Shown: positions 63,632 through 64,000 of the stretch, piece by piece
How positions within the stretch are numbered: the first letter of the stretch is position 1
Layout of the letters: every line of letters begins with the position of its first letter
Assembly (NCBI RefSeq): GCF_003688855.1
Contig: NZ_REFW01000003.1
Location: 310,001 to 374,000 of the forward strand
Length of the DNA stretch: 64,000 bases
Direction of reading: 5' to 3'
Origin: Tessaracoccus antarcticus
GTDB taxonomy: Bacteria > Actinomycetota > Actinomycetes > Propionibacteriales > Propionibacteriaceae
Notes under the pieces: generated by a model
The model's input: only the letters and a program-made list of their open reading frames with translations
What the model was told of the DNA's origin: nothing
Databases searched by the model: none
Program-made: the position numbers and the translations under genes

Positions 63632-64000
63632 TCAATTCGTCTGCTGGTCGGCCAATTGGCCGAGCTCAGCTTCCAAGGCTACGGCGTCGGGCAGCAAAGG
63701 TGCCAAGTCGGGCAATTCGTCCAGCGAATCGAGGCCCAGTTTCTGCAGGAAAAGTCCTGTGGTGGCGAACGCCATGGCCCCGGTGTGGGGGTCCTCCCCC
63801 GCCTCCGCGATGAGTCCGCGGACCAGCAGGGTCCGGACCACGCCGTCGACGTTGACGCCCCGGACACCCGCGATCCGCCCGCGGGTGCAGGGCTGCAGGT
63901 AGGCGATGACCGACAGGGTCTCCAGTGCCGCCTGGCTGAGTTTGGCACGCTGGTCGGCCACCACCCACGCCTCGATGACGTCGGCGAGGTCGGAAGCCGT
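63632..64000 (-). CDS. scpB: Segregation and condensation protein ScpB (partial)
   Basis: The last 123 codons of ScpB; the 5' part lies outside the window. KLSQAALETLSVIAYLQPCT and VRGVNVDGVVRTLLVRGLI are the conserved winged-helix motifs. ScpB with ScpA and SMC forms the bacterial condensin. Confidence 0.93.
   Translation of the reverse strand, partial: TASDLADVIEAWVVADQRAKLSQAALETLSVIAYLQPCTRGRIAGVRGVNVDGVVRTLLVRGLIAEAGEDPHTGAMAFATTGLFLQKLGLDSLDELPDLAPLLPDAVALEAELGQLADQQTN

Overview
The window is about 64 kb of high-GC DNA with strong G/C third-position codon bias, many GTG starts and frequent 4-nt ATGA/GTGA gene overlaps. Gene content (PafB/PafC, TatA-TatC and a HelY-type helicase in a row, NdgR/LtbR-like IclR gene divergent from leuC, citramalate synthase) points to an actinobacterium, most likely of the Propionibacteriales; the genus cannot be fixed from the sequence alone.

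Left part (1-15,100): the 5' part of leuC faces an IclR regulator. A divergent NrtR-like Nudix regulator is followed by an overlapping SPFH-protein/NAD-kinase-like pair, with two related palindromes between them. Next come tRNA-Glu and tRNA-Gln, a less GC-rich secreted protein, a CPBP protease/FAH-hydrolase pair, cimA and leuB, a carboxyethylornithine-synthase/alanine-dehydrogenase-like gene and an nfeD-flotillin operon. A small zone of decay follows (an HNH endonuclease tail and a probable IS256-type transposase scrap).

Centre (15,100-49,000): a large mannan/mannoside utilisation locus. A minus-strand operon of eight genes encodes a lipoprotein sugar-binding protein, two ABC permeases, two GH2 beta-mannosidases, a GH31 alpha-glycosidase, a LacI-type sensor without a DNA-binding domain, and a mannose-isomerase-like epimerase. 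A divergent ROK regulator, a GH113 mannanase and an unusual GH28 protein follow on the plus strand. Two duplicated secreted GH26 mannanases share a two-repeat C-terminal module, copied promoter boxes and copied terminators. Then come a GH38-like alpha-mannosidase, a GH51 arabinofuranosidase gene collapsed by internal deletion, a sulfatase, a GH92 alpha-mannosidase and an ABC exporter. The inferred flow is: secreted GH26 enzymes cut mannan outside, the ABC system imports oligosaccharides, cytoplasmic GH113/GH2/GH31/GH38/GH92 enzymes release monosaccharides, and the AGE-family isomerase turns mannose into fructose. No importer ATPase gene lies in the window, so a shared ATPase encoded elsewhere is presumed.

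Right part (49,000-64,000): housekeeping genes on the minus strand. The ilvB-ilvN-ilvC operon has a leader with a putative ten-residue, apparently leaderless peptide ending Leu-Val-Ile-Phe, then a hairpin and a U-tract terminator, which looks like ribosome-mediated attenuation. After that come a small membrane protein, a HIT protein, hisF, a HelY-type helicase, a diacylglycerol-kinase-like protein, tatC, tatA, pafC, pafB, an FKBP lipoprotein, an RluB-type pseudouridine synthase and the 3' part of scpB. No CRISPR array, prophage, intact insertion sequence or origin was seen.
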